Assembly: GCF_001021505.1 (NCBI RefSeq)
Contig: NZ_LDPO01000006.1
Coordinates: forward strand, 58,962-122,961
DNA: 64,000 nt
Direction: 5' to 3'
From: Mycolicibacter heraklionensis
Lineage (GTDB): Bacteria; Actinomycetota; Actinomycetes; Mycobacteriales; Mycobacteriaceae
A program made the position numbers and the translations under genes. Positions 51,327 through 59,148 of this stretch are shown here, piece by piece. The notes under the pieces were generated by a model. The model had not been told where the DNA came from and searched no databases. It saw only the letters and a list, made by a program, of their open reading frames with translations. The stretch's first letter is position 1, and each line of letters starts with the position of its first letter.

Positions 51327-51827
51327 ATGGCCAAGAAATCGGCGGACAAGGGCAGCAAGAAGAAGCCGGACAAACAGATCGTCGCGTCGAATCGCAAAGC
51401 GCGACACAACTACTCGATTCTCGACGTGTACGAAGCGGGAGTGTCGCTGGTGGGCACCGAGGTGAAGAGCCTGCGAGCCGGGCAGGCCTCACTGGTCGAT
51501 GCGTACGCCACCGTCGACGACGGGGAAGTGTGGCTGCGCAACATGCACATTCCCGAGTACCACCACGGCACCTGGACCAATCACGACCCGCGACGCACCC
51601 GCAAGCTGCTGTTGCATCGACGCCAGATCGACATGCTGATCGGCAAGATCCGCGACGGCAATCTCACCCTGGTGCCGCTGTCGGTGTACTTCACCGAAGG
51701 CAAGGTGAAGGTCGAATTGGCGCTGGCGCGCGGCAAGCAGGCTCACGACAAGCGGCAGGACCTCGCCCGGCGTGACGCGCAGCGCGAAGTCACTCGGGCG
51801 CTGGGCCGGCGCGCCAAGGGCATGTGA
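51327..51827 (+). CDS. smpB: SsrA-binding protein SmpB
   Basis: The 166-residue protein has the oligonucleotide-binding barrel with [21 protein letters not shown] and [10 protein letters not shown], and a basic C-terminal tail (about residues 140-166) that enters the mRNA channel of stalled ribosomes. It carries tmRNA to the A site. It starts two bases after ftsX and overlaps the transporter gene at its 3' end; ssrA follows about 940 bp downstream. Confidence 0.96.
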   Translation: MAKKSADKGSKKKPDKQIVASNRKARHNYSILDVYEAGVSLVGTEVKSLRAGQASLVDAYATVDDGEVWLRNMHIPEYHHGTWTNHDPRRTRKLLLHRRQIDMLIGKIRDGNLTLVPLSVYFTEGKVKVELALARGKQAHDKRQDLARRDAQREVTRALGRRAKGM

Positions 51828-52669
51828 CCGGCGCCGTCCTGGCGCTGTTGTCAGCGGCCGGTTTCGGAGTCAGCGATTTCGCCGGTGGCCTCGCCGCGCG
51901 CCGCGTACCCGCACTGCGGGTGGTACTGGTCTCCTACCCGGTGGCGCTGGTGTTGCTGGGCGCGTTCGCCATCGGGGTGGGCGGACCGATTCCGGCGGGG
52001 GCGATCGGCTGGGGTCTGGCCTCCGGTGTCGCGCTGGGCTTGGGCGGCTGGTGGTTCTATGCCGCGCTGGGGGCGGGTCCGATCTCGGTGGTGTCGCCGA
52101 TCTCGGCGGTGCTGACGGCCGGGGTGCCGGTCGTGATCGGCTTGATCCAGGGGGAGCGGCCCGGGCTGGTGGCCGACGGCGGGATCGTGCTGGCGCTGCT
52201 GGCGGTGGCCCTGGTGAGCAGGCAGGCCACCGACGAGGACATCCGGCCGCACCAGTTCACCCGCAAGGTGGCCTGGCTGACGGTCGGCGCCGGGGTGGCG
52301 TTCGGCTTGGACTTCGTGTTCATCCACGAGGCGCCGGATGACTCCGGCCTGTGGCCGTTGGCGTTCGCGCGGGTGGCGGCCGCGGTGCTGGTGTTCACCG
52401 CGGCGACCGGGGCGCGTGAATTGCGCGTGCCCACCGGCCGGCCGTTGAAACTGGCGCTGGTGGCGGGGCTGTCTGACTCCGCGGCCAACGTCGCGATGCT
52501 GCTGGCGCTGCGGGGGTCGGACCTGTCGTTGGCCAGCGTGCTGATCTCGCTGTTCCCGGCGGTGACGGTGGTGCTGGCCATTGTGGTATTGCGCGAACGG
52601 GTGCACCGCGGGCAGGTGGTGGGCATGGTGCTGGCCATCGTGGCGGTGGCGATGATCACCGCGCGGTGA
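51824..52669 (+). CDS. EamA/DMT-family transporter
   Basis: The GTG start overlaps the smpB stop (GTGA). The 281-residue protein has ten predicted transmembrane helices in two repeated EamA halves (about residues 1-130 and 145-281), each ending in a helix with a Pro-containing [19 protein letters not shown] or [19 protein letters not shown] pattern. It is a small-metabolite exporter or importer of unknown substrate. Its insertion between smpB and ssrA breaks an otherwise functional pair. Confidence 0.85.
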   Translation: MTGAVLALLSAAGFGVSDFAGGLAARRVPALRVVLVSYPVALVLLGAFAIGVGGPIPAGAIGWGLASGVALGLGGWWFYAALGAGPISVVSPISAVLTAGVPVVIGLIQGERPGLVADGGIVLALLAVALVSRQATDEDIRPHQFTRKVAWLTVGAGVAFGLDFVFIHEAPDDSGLWPLAFARVAAAVLVFTAATGARELRVPTGRPLKLALVAGLSDSAANVAMLLALRGSDLSLASVLISLFPAVTVVLAIVVLRERVHRGQVVGMVLAIVAVAMITAR

Positions 52670-52732
52670 CGGTGCGGTGCCGAGGGAATGAACGGGCGCC
52701 GGTCTGTCGTTGGAACCGCGTACCATGAAGTG

Positions 52733-52751
52733 TCCGCCGACGGTCGGCGGA
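52733..52751 (+). other. Hairpin in the ssrA leader
   Basis: TCCGCCGA and TCGGCGGA are perfect 8-bp arms with a 3-base loop (CGG), ending 16 bases before the mature tmRNA 5' end. A TACCAT hexamer at 52721-52726 could be the -10, which would place the hairpin at the start of the precursor. It may be a processing signal or attenuate reading from the upstream gene. Confidence 0.4.
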
Positions 52752-52767
52752 GAACTACCCAAGACAG

Positions 52768-53156
52768 GGGGCTGAAAGGTTTCGACTGCGTGTGTCGAAT
52801 CAAGGGAAGCGTGCCGGTGCAGGCAGGAGACCACCGTAAGCGTCGCTGTAACCAAGTAAGCGCCAAGGTTGCACTTACTCCGGCTAAGGTCGCTCTTCAG
52901 AGCGACTTCGCTCTCGCTGCCTAAGCGATAGCGGGCCTGTCAGACCGGGACCTCCCTCGGCCCGGACCCTGGCATCGACTAGAGGGATCCACCGATACGT
53001 CCGGTCGCGGGATTTATCGGGACACCAACAGCGACTGGGATCGTCATCTCGGCTTGTTCGCGTGACCGGGAGATCCAAGTAGAGGCATAGCGAACTGCGC
53101 ACGGAGAAGTCTTGAGGGAATGCCGTAGGACCCGGGTTCGATTCCCGGCAGCTCCA
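52768..53156 (+). ncRNA. ssrA: Transfer-messenger RNA with an extended tag frame
   Basis: The molecule is about 389 nt. The 5' GGGGCUGA pairs with AGCUCC at the 3' end as a tRNA-Ala-like acceptor, and the T arm (GGGTTCGATTCCC) precedes it. The terminal CCA is not fully encoded. Conserved mycobacterial tmRNA blocks are present on both sides of the reading frame. The frame runs from a resume GCC at 52862 to TAA at 52922-52924 and encodes AKVALTP, AKVALQS and DFALAA in series: 20 residues, compared with the 12-residue ADSHQRDYALAA of M. tuberculosis. The UA five and four bases before the resume codon is kept. The ALAA end for ClpXP is intact. A perfect 7-bp hairpin (52889-52906) lies inside the frame. 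Confidence 0.95.
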
Positions 53157-53197
53157 CAACAAAATGGCAGTTCAGAGCGGATAAATTGCTCAGCAGA

Positions 53198-53256
53198 GGC
53201 CCCGTCGACATCACGTCAACGTCTCGTTGGCGGGAGATGTCGGCGTGGCCTTTGTT
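53198..53256 (+). terminator. Long hairpin terminator after ssrA
   Basis: Arms at 53198-53212 and 53236-53250 match at 13 of 15 positions, and an inner stem (GTCAAC / GTTGGC) extends the hairpin. TTTGTT follows directly. It lies about 40 bp beyond the tmRNA and is the clearest intrinsic terminator in the window. Confidence 0.65.
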
Positions 53257-53309
53257 CACTCAACCTGATTTCGGGTAACGACCGGCGTGTGGCGGCGTAC
53301 CGTCGTCGC

Positions 53310-54764
53310 ATGAAGCCCACGGTGGCGGTCATTGGCGCCGGCATGTCCGGGCTCTGCATGGCCATCAAACTCCAGGCCGCCGGCATCGAGTCGTACACGG
53401 TTTTCGAGCAAGCCGGCGATGTCGGGGGCACCTGGCGGGACAACACCTATCCCGGATTGCACTGCGATGTGCCGTCGCGCTACTACAGCTACTCGTTTCG
53501 GCCGAACCATCAATGGTCAAAGTTTCAATCGCCGGGTCCGGAGATTCACCAATACCTGCGGACCTGCGCCGAGGAACACTCACTTGGCGCGCGCATTCGT
53601 TTCAACACCGAGGCGACCGAAGCGCGATACCGAGACGGCCGGTGGTGGATACGAACTTCTGACGGCGAGGTAGAGCCGTTCGATGTGCTGATCTCCGCCA
53701 CCGGCATCTTGCGAGTGCCGCGCCTGCCTGATATTCCGGGGCGGGATTCATTCGCGGGCAAGATGTTTCATTCGTCGCAGTGGGATCATTTGACGCCGCT
53801 GCAGGACAAGCGAATCGGATTGATCGGCACCGGATCCACGGGTGTGCAGATCGTCTCGGCGCTCGGAGGCAGCGTGAAATCGCTGACGGTGTTTCAACGT
53901 TCGGCGCAGTGGATCTTTCCGTGGCCCAATTTCCGATACAGCCGGCCGACCAAGGCACTGATGGGCCGATGGCCGGCGTTCAACCAGCTCGGCCACACCT
54001 TCTGGGGCTGGATCTTCAGAACCGTCCTGGGCCGGGCCACCGTGCAGCCGGGTTGGCAGCGGCGGATGGTTGACGCGGTATGCCGATGGAATCTGCGTCT
54101 ATCGGTTCGGGATCCCGGACTGCGGGCCAAGCTCACTCCAGTGGACCAACCGATGTGCAAGCGGCAGATATTCGCCGGTCAGTACTACCGATCCGTCCAG
54201 CGATCCGGCGTTGACGTCGTCACCGATGACATCGTCCGCATCGAGCCGCAAGGCGTGGTCACTTCCGGGGACATTCTGCACGAACTTGACGTGCTGGTGT
54301 TCGCCACCGGTTTCGACGCCCACGCGTACGTCCACCCGCTGCAGATCGTCGGCGCGGGCGGAGTCAGTCTCGAAGAAGTGTGGGCCGACGGCCCGCGTGC
54401 CTACCGGTCGATCGGGGTGCCGGGCTTCCCGAATTTCTTCATGATGATGGGTCCACACTCGCCGATCGGTAGCGATTCGTTGGTCCCGATCGCCGAACAT
54501 CAGGCCGACTTCATCATGTGGTGGATCGGACAGATGCGCGACGGTCAAGTGATCTCCGTCGCGCCCACCGAAGTCGCCACCAAGGAACACAACGAAGACA
54601 TGAAAGCGGCGATGCCCCAGACCACGTGGGTGACGGGTTGTCGCAGCTGGTATCTGGGCAGGGACGGTCTGCCCGAGCTGTTCCCCTGGAGGCCCGAGCG
54701 CTATACCGAGCTCTTGGCCAAGCCCGACACAACCGCCTTCGAGGTACACGGCCCCACCGGATAG
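53310..54764 (+). CDS. Flavin-containing monooxygenase (EthA/MymA-like)
   Basis: From the ATG at 53310 the protein is 484 residues, near EthA (489) and MymA (495) length. It has the FAD motif GAGMSG (9-14), the Baeyer-Villiger fingerprint FAGKMFHSSQWD (148-159) and the NADPH motif GTGSTG (173-178). It oxidises ketones, or sulfur of thioamides in EthA relatives. A GTG seven codons upstream is possible; neither start has a good ribosome site. It differs clearly from the monooxygenase at 3382-5247, being 140 residues shorter. Confidence 0.9.
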   Translation: MKPTVAVIGAGMSGLCMAIKLQAAGIESYTVFEQAGDVGGTWRDNTYPGLHCDVPSRYYSYSFRPNHQWSKFQSPGPEIHQYLRTCAEEHSLGARIRFNTEATEARYRDGRWWIRTSDGEVEPFDVLISATGILRVPRLPDIPGRDSFAGKMFHSSQWDHLTPLQDKRIGLIGTGSTGVQIVSALGGSVKSLTVFQRSAQWIFPWPNFRYSRPTKALMGRWPAFNQLGHTFWGWIFRTVLGRATVQPGWQRRMVDAVCRWNLRLSVRDPGLRAKLTPVDQPMCKRQIFAGQYYRSVQRSGVDVVTDDIVRIEPQGVVTSGDILHELDVLVFATGFDAHAYVHPLQIVGAGGVSLEEVWADGPRAYRSIGVPGFPNFFMMMGPHSPIGSDSLVPIAEHQADFIMWWIGQMRDGQVISVAPTEVATKEHNEDMKAAMPQTTWVTGCRSWYLGRDGLPELFPWRPERYTELLAKPDTTAFEVHGPTG

Positions 54765-54809
54765 CCGAAGACCAATATGGTGGCGCAGCCGGTTCGGGCT
54801 TCGACGTCT

Positions 54810-55238
54810 CTAGTGCGGGGTCAGCCCCGCCACGTAGTAACACGGCCAAACCTTCTCCCCGGGAAGCCCAGGCCTGGGCATGGCGCCCGGCGCGAACCAT
54901 TCGGGGCCGGTGCTGTACATCCAGCAGTTCTTGTCCGCCAGGTCGCCCTTTTTGGAGGCGTCGTTGTTGGTGGGATTGTTCGGCGGGTTGTTGTTGGAGG
55001 GGTTGTTGTTGGGGGTATCGGGCCGCGGAGGCGAGAACCCCTTTTGCTGCTGTTCGTCCTGTTCTTCCTGCTGGTTCTCGGCCGGCTCCTGCTGGGTTGA
55101 GGGCTCCGGGTCGGCGGAGGCCAGCGGTACACAGGCGAGGACGACGCCCGCGGCAGCCCCGGCCGAGACCGCTTTGGCAGCGGTGACGGCCAAACGCCCC
55201 ACCCATCGGCGAGAACCCGTCGGCACCCAATCCGTCAT
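54810..55238 (-). CDS. Exported Asn/Gln-rich small protein
   Basis: From the ATG at 55238, preceded by GGAGGGG, the protein has 142 residues. A signal peptide ends near VPLASADPEP (AxA site about residue 40). The mature part begins with a Gln/Glu-rich stretch, continues with repeats of NNNP-type units (about residues 78-95) and ends in a compact domain with two cysteines (NCWMYSTGPEWFAPG, WPCYYVAG) likely to form a disulphide. It is secreted or cell-wall associated; the function is unknown. Confidence 0.8.
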   Translation of the reverse strand: MTDWVPTGSRRWVGRLAVTAAKAVSAGAAAGVVLACVPLASADPEPSTQQEPAENQQEEQDEQQQKGFSPPRPDTPNNNPSNNNPPNNPTNNDASKKGDLADKNCWMYSTGPEWFAPGAMPRPGLPGEKVWPCYYVAGLTPH

Positions 55239-55444
55239 CGGCCCCTCCAATCCCTGCGTGAGCATCTGGTCATCTCGGACAGTAGGCGACTTTGCACGGA
55301 TCGGATACCGGGATTTCCCTGTACTCCGGGTGCCTCGGGCAAAGGGCCCGCGATGTTTGACCTTGACAAATTCCCAGCCAGCAACTGACGATCACATACG
55401 GCGAGGTCACAGCCTTTCCGCAGGGTCTAGATCGGGAGCGCAAC

Positions 55445-56968
55445 ATGACCGCAGTGCAATCCAGGGCCGAGTCGACGATCACCGTGCACAACCCCGCCAC
55501 CGGGGCGGTGTCGGGCACCGTGCCGATCGATGAGCCTGAAACGGTGGCTGCCAAGGCAGCCCAACTCGTTGCAGCCCAACCGGAATGGGAGGCGCTCGGG
55601 CCGACGGGCCGCAAGCGCTGGATGTTGGAGTGGCAGGGCTGGATCCTGGACAACGCCGACCGCATCACCGAGGTGTTGATCTCCGAGACCGGCAAATCGC
55701 ACGTCGACGCCAGCCTGGAGGCCGTCGCCACCGCAGACGCCATCGCCTACTGGGCCACTCACGCCAAGGAGTTTCTCGCCGACCGTCATCCCAAGGCGCA
55801 CAGCCCGATTTATCGCGTGAAGCGCTTCACCACCGCCTATCGTCCCTACCCGCTGGTCGGGGTCATCACGCCGTGGAACTTCCCGTTCGCGATGCCCGGC
55901 CTCGACGTGCCGCCGGCCTTGGCCGCCGGCGCGGCCGTGCTGCTCAAGCCCTCGGAAGTGACGCCGCTGTCGGCCGTCGAGTTTGTGCGCGGCTGGGCTG
56001 AGATCGGTGCCCCGCCAGTGCTCGGCCTGACCACCGGTTATGGCGAGACCGGTCAGGCGGTGATCGAACACGCCGACTTCCTGCAGTTCACCGGGTCGAC
56101 GGCCACCGGGCGCAAGGTCGCGGTGGCCTGCGCGCAGCGGCTGATTCCCTACGGTCTGGAACTCGGCGGAAAGGACCCGGCGATCGTGTTGGCCGACGCC
56201 GACCTAGACCGCGCCGCCAACGGCATTGCCTGGGGCGGACTGTTCAACTCCGGCCAGGTCTGTGTGTCGGTGGAGCGCGTGTACGTCGAAGCGCCGGTCT
56301 ACGACGAATTCGTCGCGAAGCTGGCGGCCCGGGTGGGTGAGGTGCAGCAGGGCCAGGACGGCGACACCGGTGCCATGGCGACCGAAGCGCAACGTGACAT
56401 CGTGGCGCGCCATGTCGACGAGGCGACCGCCGCCGGCGCCCGGGTGGTCACTGGCGGCAAACCGACCGGTGTGGGGACCTACTTCGCCCCGACCGTGATC
56501 GCCGACGTCGACTCGTCCATGACGTGCATGACCGAAGAGACGTTCGGGCCGACGCTGCCGGTGATCAAGGTCGCCGACGAGAACGAGGCCATCCGGCTGG
56601 CCAACGACTCGCCGTACGGATTGTCGGCCACGGTGTGGACAGCCGATAAGCGCCGCGGCGAGCGGCTGGCCCGTCGGCTGGAAGTGGGCGCGGTGAATGT
56701 CAACGACGCCTTGGTCAATGTGTTCTGTCCGGGGCTTCCGATGGGCGGCTGGAAGGAGTCCGGCATCGGCTATCGGGCCGGCGGAGCATCCGGAATCATC
56801 AAATACTGCCGGCAGCAGGCAATTACGACGCCGCGGCTACCCACCCAGAAGTCCGAACTGCTGTGGTACCCGTCGTCGAAGCGCCGGATGGCGATGACAC
56901 TGGCGGTCATGCGGGCGTTCGCGGCGCGGGGGCGGCGCCGGTTCGGGCTGCGGCCGCGCAACGGTTAG
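55445..56968 (+). CDS. Aldehyde dehydrogenase (succinate-semialdehyde dehydrogenase-like)
   Basis: The 507-residue enzyme has the catalytic Glu in YGLELGGKDPAIVLADAD and the nucleophile Cys in GGLFNSGQVCVSVERV; NAD(P) binding is by the ITPWNFPFAMP and FTGSTATGRKV segments. The C-terminal 40 residues are basic and unusual for soluble family members (KRRMAMTLAVMRAFAARGRRRFG), perhaps a membrane-contact tail. It starts behind GGGAG. Length is close to mycobacterial GabD2-type enzymes, but the exact substrate is not certain. Confidence 0.88.
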   Translation: MTAVQSRAESTITVHNPATGAVSGTVPIDEPETVAAKAAQLVAAQPEWEALGPTGRKRWMLEWQGWILDNADRITEVLISETGKSHVDASLEAVATADAIAYWATHAKEFLADRHPKAHSPIYRVKRFTTAYRPYPLVGVITPWNFPFAMPGLDVPPALAAGAAVLLKPSEVTPLSAVEFVRGWAEIGAPPVLGLTTGYGETGQAVIEHADFLQFTGSTATGRKVAVACAQRLIPYGLELGGKDPAIVLADADLDRAANGIAWGGLFNSGQVCVSVERVYVEAPVYDEFVAKLAARVGEVQQGQDGDTGAMATEAQRDIVARHVDEATAAGARVVTGGKPTGVGTYFAPTVIADVDSSMTCMTEETFGPTLPVIKVADENEAIRLANDSPYGLSATVWTADKRRGERLARRLEVGAVNVNDALVNVFCPGLPMGGWKESGIGYRAGGASGIIKYCRQQAITTPRLPTQKSELLWYPSSKRRMAMTLAVMRAFAARGRRRFGLRPRNG

Positions 56969-56974
56969 GAACGG

Positions 56975-58318
56975 CTACCGCTCGTCGGGCTCGTGGTCCC
57001 AGGTCTCGGGCAGTAGCGGTACCGCCGGGCCGGTGCCGAATGCGTTGCCGCGCAACCGGGCCAGTCCTGTTGCTGCCGCGTCGCTTCGCTGCGCGGTCCC
57101 GGTGAACCCCAGTGATCCCGCGCCGGATTCCGAGCAGGCGGGTGCCCCTGCGTCGTCGAGTGAGTCGCTGTCGTCGCCACCCACCGTCATGGTGGCGTTG
57201 GCGTATTCCTCCATCTGCATGCGACGCCGTCGCCGGGCCCGCAGCGGCGCGCGAGCCGCCGGCGCGCGAGTCGACACCGCCGCGGAGGCGCCGGCGGCCG
57301 GCGCCTTGGACCGGTCGCGGTCGGTCAGAGTGGGGCCGAAGCCTTCGGCGTGGCCGCCGGTCACCAGGTAGGCCAACGATTCGGCGCCGCTCACCGGTAC
57401 TGCCGGCCCGGTGGTCGTCGCACCGGCCGGGCCTGCGGAAGTTCCCGCAGAACCGGCGATGCCGCTCCCGACACCGACGGCAACGGCGACTGGCTCCTGG
57501 GCCGGTCGGGTCACGATCGGGTGCACCGCGGGGGCGGGCTGTGGCTCGGGCTGCTGCTCGATGATCGGCTCGGGTGGCACCTGCATCGATGCGATGAAGT
57601 CGTTGATGGCGTTGATCAGCAGCGGCAGCACGATCGGTATCCGAACCGGAATCGTCACGATGAACAGGAAGGTCGACCAGAACACGATGTTCCAGAAGAT
57701 GAACCAGAACCACCGGTTGACTTCCTCGATCGGGTCCGTCGGCTCGTCGTCGTCTCCACCGGTTCCGGTGTCGGCGGTCAGTATCGGCGGCGCGCGGTCC
57801 GTGCCGGGTAGCGACGCCAGGGCGGCGCCGGACATCGCATCGTAGGTCGCCATGACGGTGGCGGCCTGCACCCACATGCGGGCGTAGTCGGCCTCATTGA
57901 GTGCGATCGGGATGGTGTTGATGCCAAAGAAATTCGTGGCTGTCAGCACGCCGTGGACGGTGTGGTTGAGCGCCAGCTCCGCCAGGGTGGGCATGGTGGC
58001 CAACGCGGTGCTGTAGGCGGCCGCGACGACTTCGTGTTGGGCTCCGGCGCGGGCGCTGTCGATGCTGGCGCGTGTCAGCCACTGCAGATAGGGAGCGTGC
58101 GCCGCGGTGTAGCTGTCTGCGCTGGGACCGTGCCAGGCCGCTGCCCCGACGGCGCCCAGCACGGTGATCAGTTCGGTGGCCGCGGCAGCGTATTCGGCGC
58201 TCAGCGCTGACCAGGCGCCGGCGGCAGCCAGCAGGGCAGCGGGACCGGGCCCGCTGCTCAACAGCGCGGAATGCACCTCCGGAGGAGATGCGATCCAAAC
58301 ACCGTTCACGCCAGACAC
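56975..58318 (-). CDS. PPE family protein, PPE-PPW subgroup
   Basis: From the GTG at 58318 (a TTG precedes it directly, and another GTG follows three codons on) the protein has 447 residues. The PPE domain (1-180) has the [10 protein letters not shown] start and the [20 protein letters not shown] helix for PE pairing and ESX export. A hydrophobic aromatic segment ([18 protein letters not shown]) and a low-complexity Pro/Ala linker follow. The C-terminus has the PPW pattern: [27 protein letters not shown] and PLLPETW. No PE gene is adjacent. PPE-PPW proteins such as PPE36 and PPE37 act in haem-iron uptake, which fits the iron box at 58355. Confidence 0.88.
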   Translation of the reverse strand: MSGVNGVWIASPPEVHSALLSSGPGPAALLAAAGAWSALSAEYAAAATELITVLGAVGAAAWHGPSADSYTAAHAPYLQWLTRASIDSARAGAQHEVVAAAYSTALATMPTLAELALNHTVHGVLTATNFFGINTIPIALNEADYARMWVQAATVMATYDAMSGAALASLPGTDRAPPILTADTGTGGDDDEPTDPIEEVNRWFWFIFWNIVFWSTFLFIVTIPVRIPIVLPLLINAINDFIASMQVPPEPIIEQQPEPQPAPAVHPIVTRPAQEPVAVAVGVGSGIAGSAGTSAGPAGATTTGPAVPVSGAESLAYLVTGGHAEGFGPTLTDRDRSKAPAAGASAAVSTRAPAARAPLRARRRRRMQMEEYANATMTVGGDDSDSLDDAGAPACSESGAGSLGFTGTAQRSDAAATGLARLRGNAFGTGPAVPLLPETWDHEPDER

Positions 58319-58354
58319 CAATTTCTACGAGAGGAACTGATAAATAACAACAAG

Positions 58355-58373
58355 GTAGCATTGCCTAAGCTAA
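58355..58373 (-). promoter_or_regulatory. IdeR iron-box-like operator of the PPE gene
   Basis: Read on the minus strand the 19-mer is TTAGCTTAGGCAATGCTAC, which matches the IdeR consensus TTAGGTTAGGCTAACCTAA at 14 of 19 positions, including TTAG-TTAGGC. It lies 37-55 bp upstream of the PPE start, in promoter range, and 69 bp from the divergent DUF488 start. Confidence 0.55.
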
Positions 58374-58441
58374 CTTCGAAGGCGTCGCCGGCGCTGGGAC
58401 AGGTGGCTGACATGCGCCGCGGGCCGGCGCTAGCCTGGGGT

Positions 58442-58810
58442 ATGAGTCCCAAAACCACGTTCCGGGTCGCCCGGGTCTACGACGAACCTCGTGCGGAGGA
58501 CGGTGAACGGATCCTCGTCGATCGGGTGTGGCCGCGGGGCTTCCGAAAGGACGACCCCCGGGTGGGGCACTGGTACAAAGACGCAGCGCCATCGAGCGAA
58601 CTCCGCCGTTGGTACAACCATCAGCCCGAGCGTTTCGATGAGTTCGTCACCCGCTACGAAGACGAACTGCAGACAGCGAAGGGAGCCGCGGGGTTCGCCG
58701 GCCTGCGCGCGCTGGCCCGCGGCAAGAAGACCGTCACCTTGGTGACGGCGAGCCGGGACGTCGACGGAAGTCAGGCGGCGGTATTGGCCAAGCTGCTGGC
58801 CCGGCAGTGA
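58442..58810 (+). CDS. DUF488 family protein
   Basis: From the ATG at 58442 the protein is 122 residues with the DUF488 signatures VARVYDEPRAEDGERILVDRVWPRG, HWYKDAAPSSELRRWY and VTLVTASRDVDGSQAAVL. The family is widespread, soluble and of unknown biochemical role. It is divergent from the PPE gene and may share its iron box. It is convergent with the small membrane protein at 58811, with no gap. Confidence 0.87.
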   Translation: MSPKTTFRVARVYDEPRAEDGERILVDRVWPRGFRKDDPRVGHWYKDAAPSSELRRWYNHQPERFDEFVTRYEDELQTAKGAAGFAGLRALARGKKTVTLVTASRDVDGSQAAVLAKLLARQ

Positions 58811-59011
58811 CTAGCCGCGGCCCGCGGTGGTGATCGCCATCCCGATCGGAATGCTCACCACCAACGCTGCCAGGAACAACCGGTAGGCGAGCAGGGCCCA
58901 GCCCCGGCGTGTGCTGCGCCGAACCCGGTAGAGCAGCCCGGCCAGCACCGCGAACAGCAGCGCAGAACCCGCGTAGAACATCGCGACGTGGTCGGCGACG
59001 ACACCGACCAC
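58811..59011 (-). CDS. Small membrane protein with two helices
   Basis: The GTG at 59011 gives 66 residues with two hydrophobic helices (about 7-28 and 40-60) and a basic loop between (YRVRRSTRRGW). The same frame stays protein-like upstream (REATLGAAGFNLSGAAIVV) back to a TGA near 59099, with no ATG, GTG or TTG before 59011, so the annotated start may be too late, a CTG may be used, or an upstream frameshift may have removed the true start. No family is recognised. Confidence 0.5.
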   Translation of the reverse strand: MVGVVADHVAMFYAGSALLFAVLAGLLYRVRRSTRRGWALLAYRLFLAALVVSIPIGMAITTAGRG

Positions 59012-59148
59012 GATGGCCGCGCCGGAGAGGTTGAACCCCGCGGCGCCCAGCGTTGCCTCGCGCGGCGACGGCGCGGTGGCCGGCAGCAGCGCTTGGCCGG
59101 CTCAAGCCTCCCGAGTCAGAGATTACCGAGGCTGTCTAAAGTTATCGG

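Noticed and set aside
52884..53162. Minus-strand 92-residue reading frame with RESNPGP across the tmRNA
   Set aside because: It is antisense to ssrA and a well-known kind of false gene over tRNA-like 3' ends; no ribosome site.
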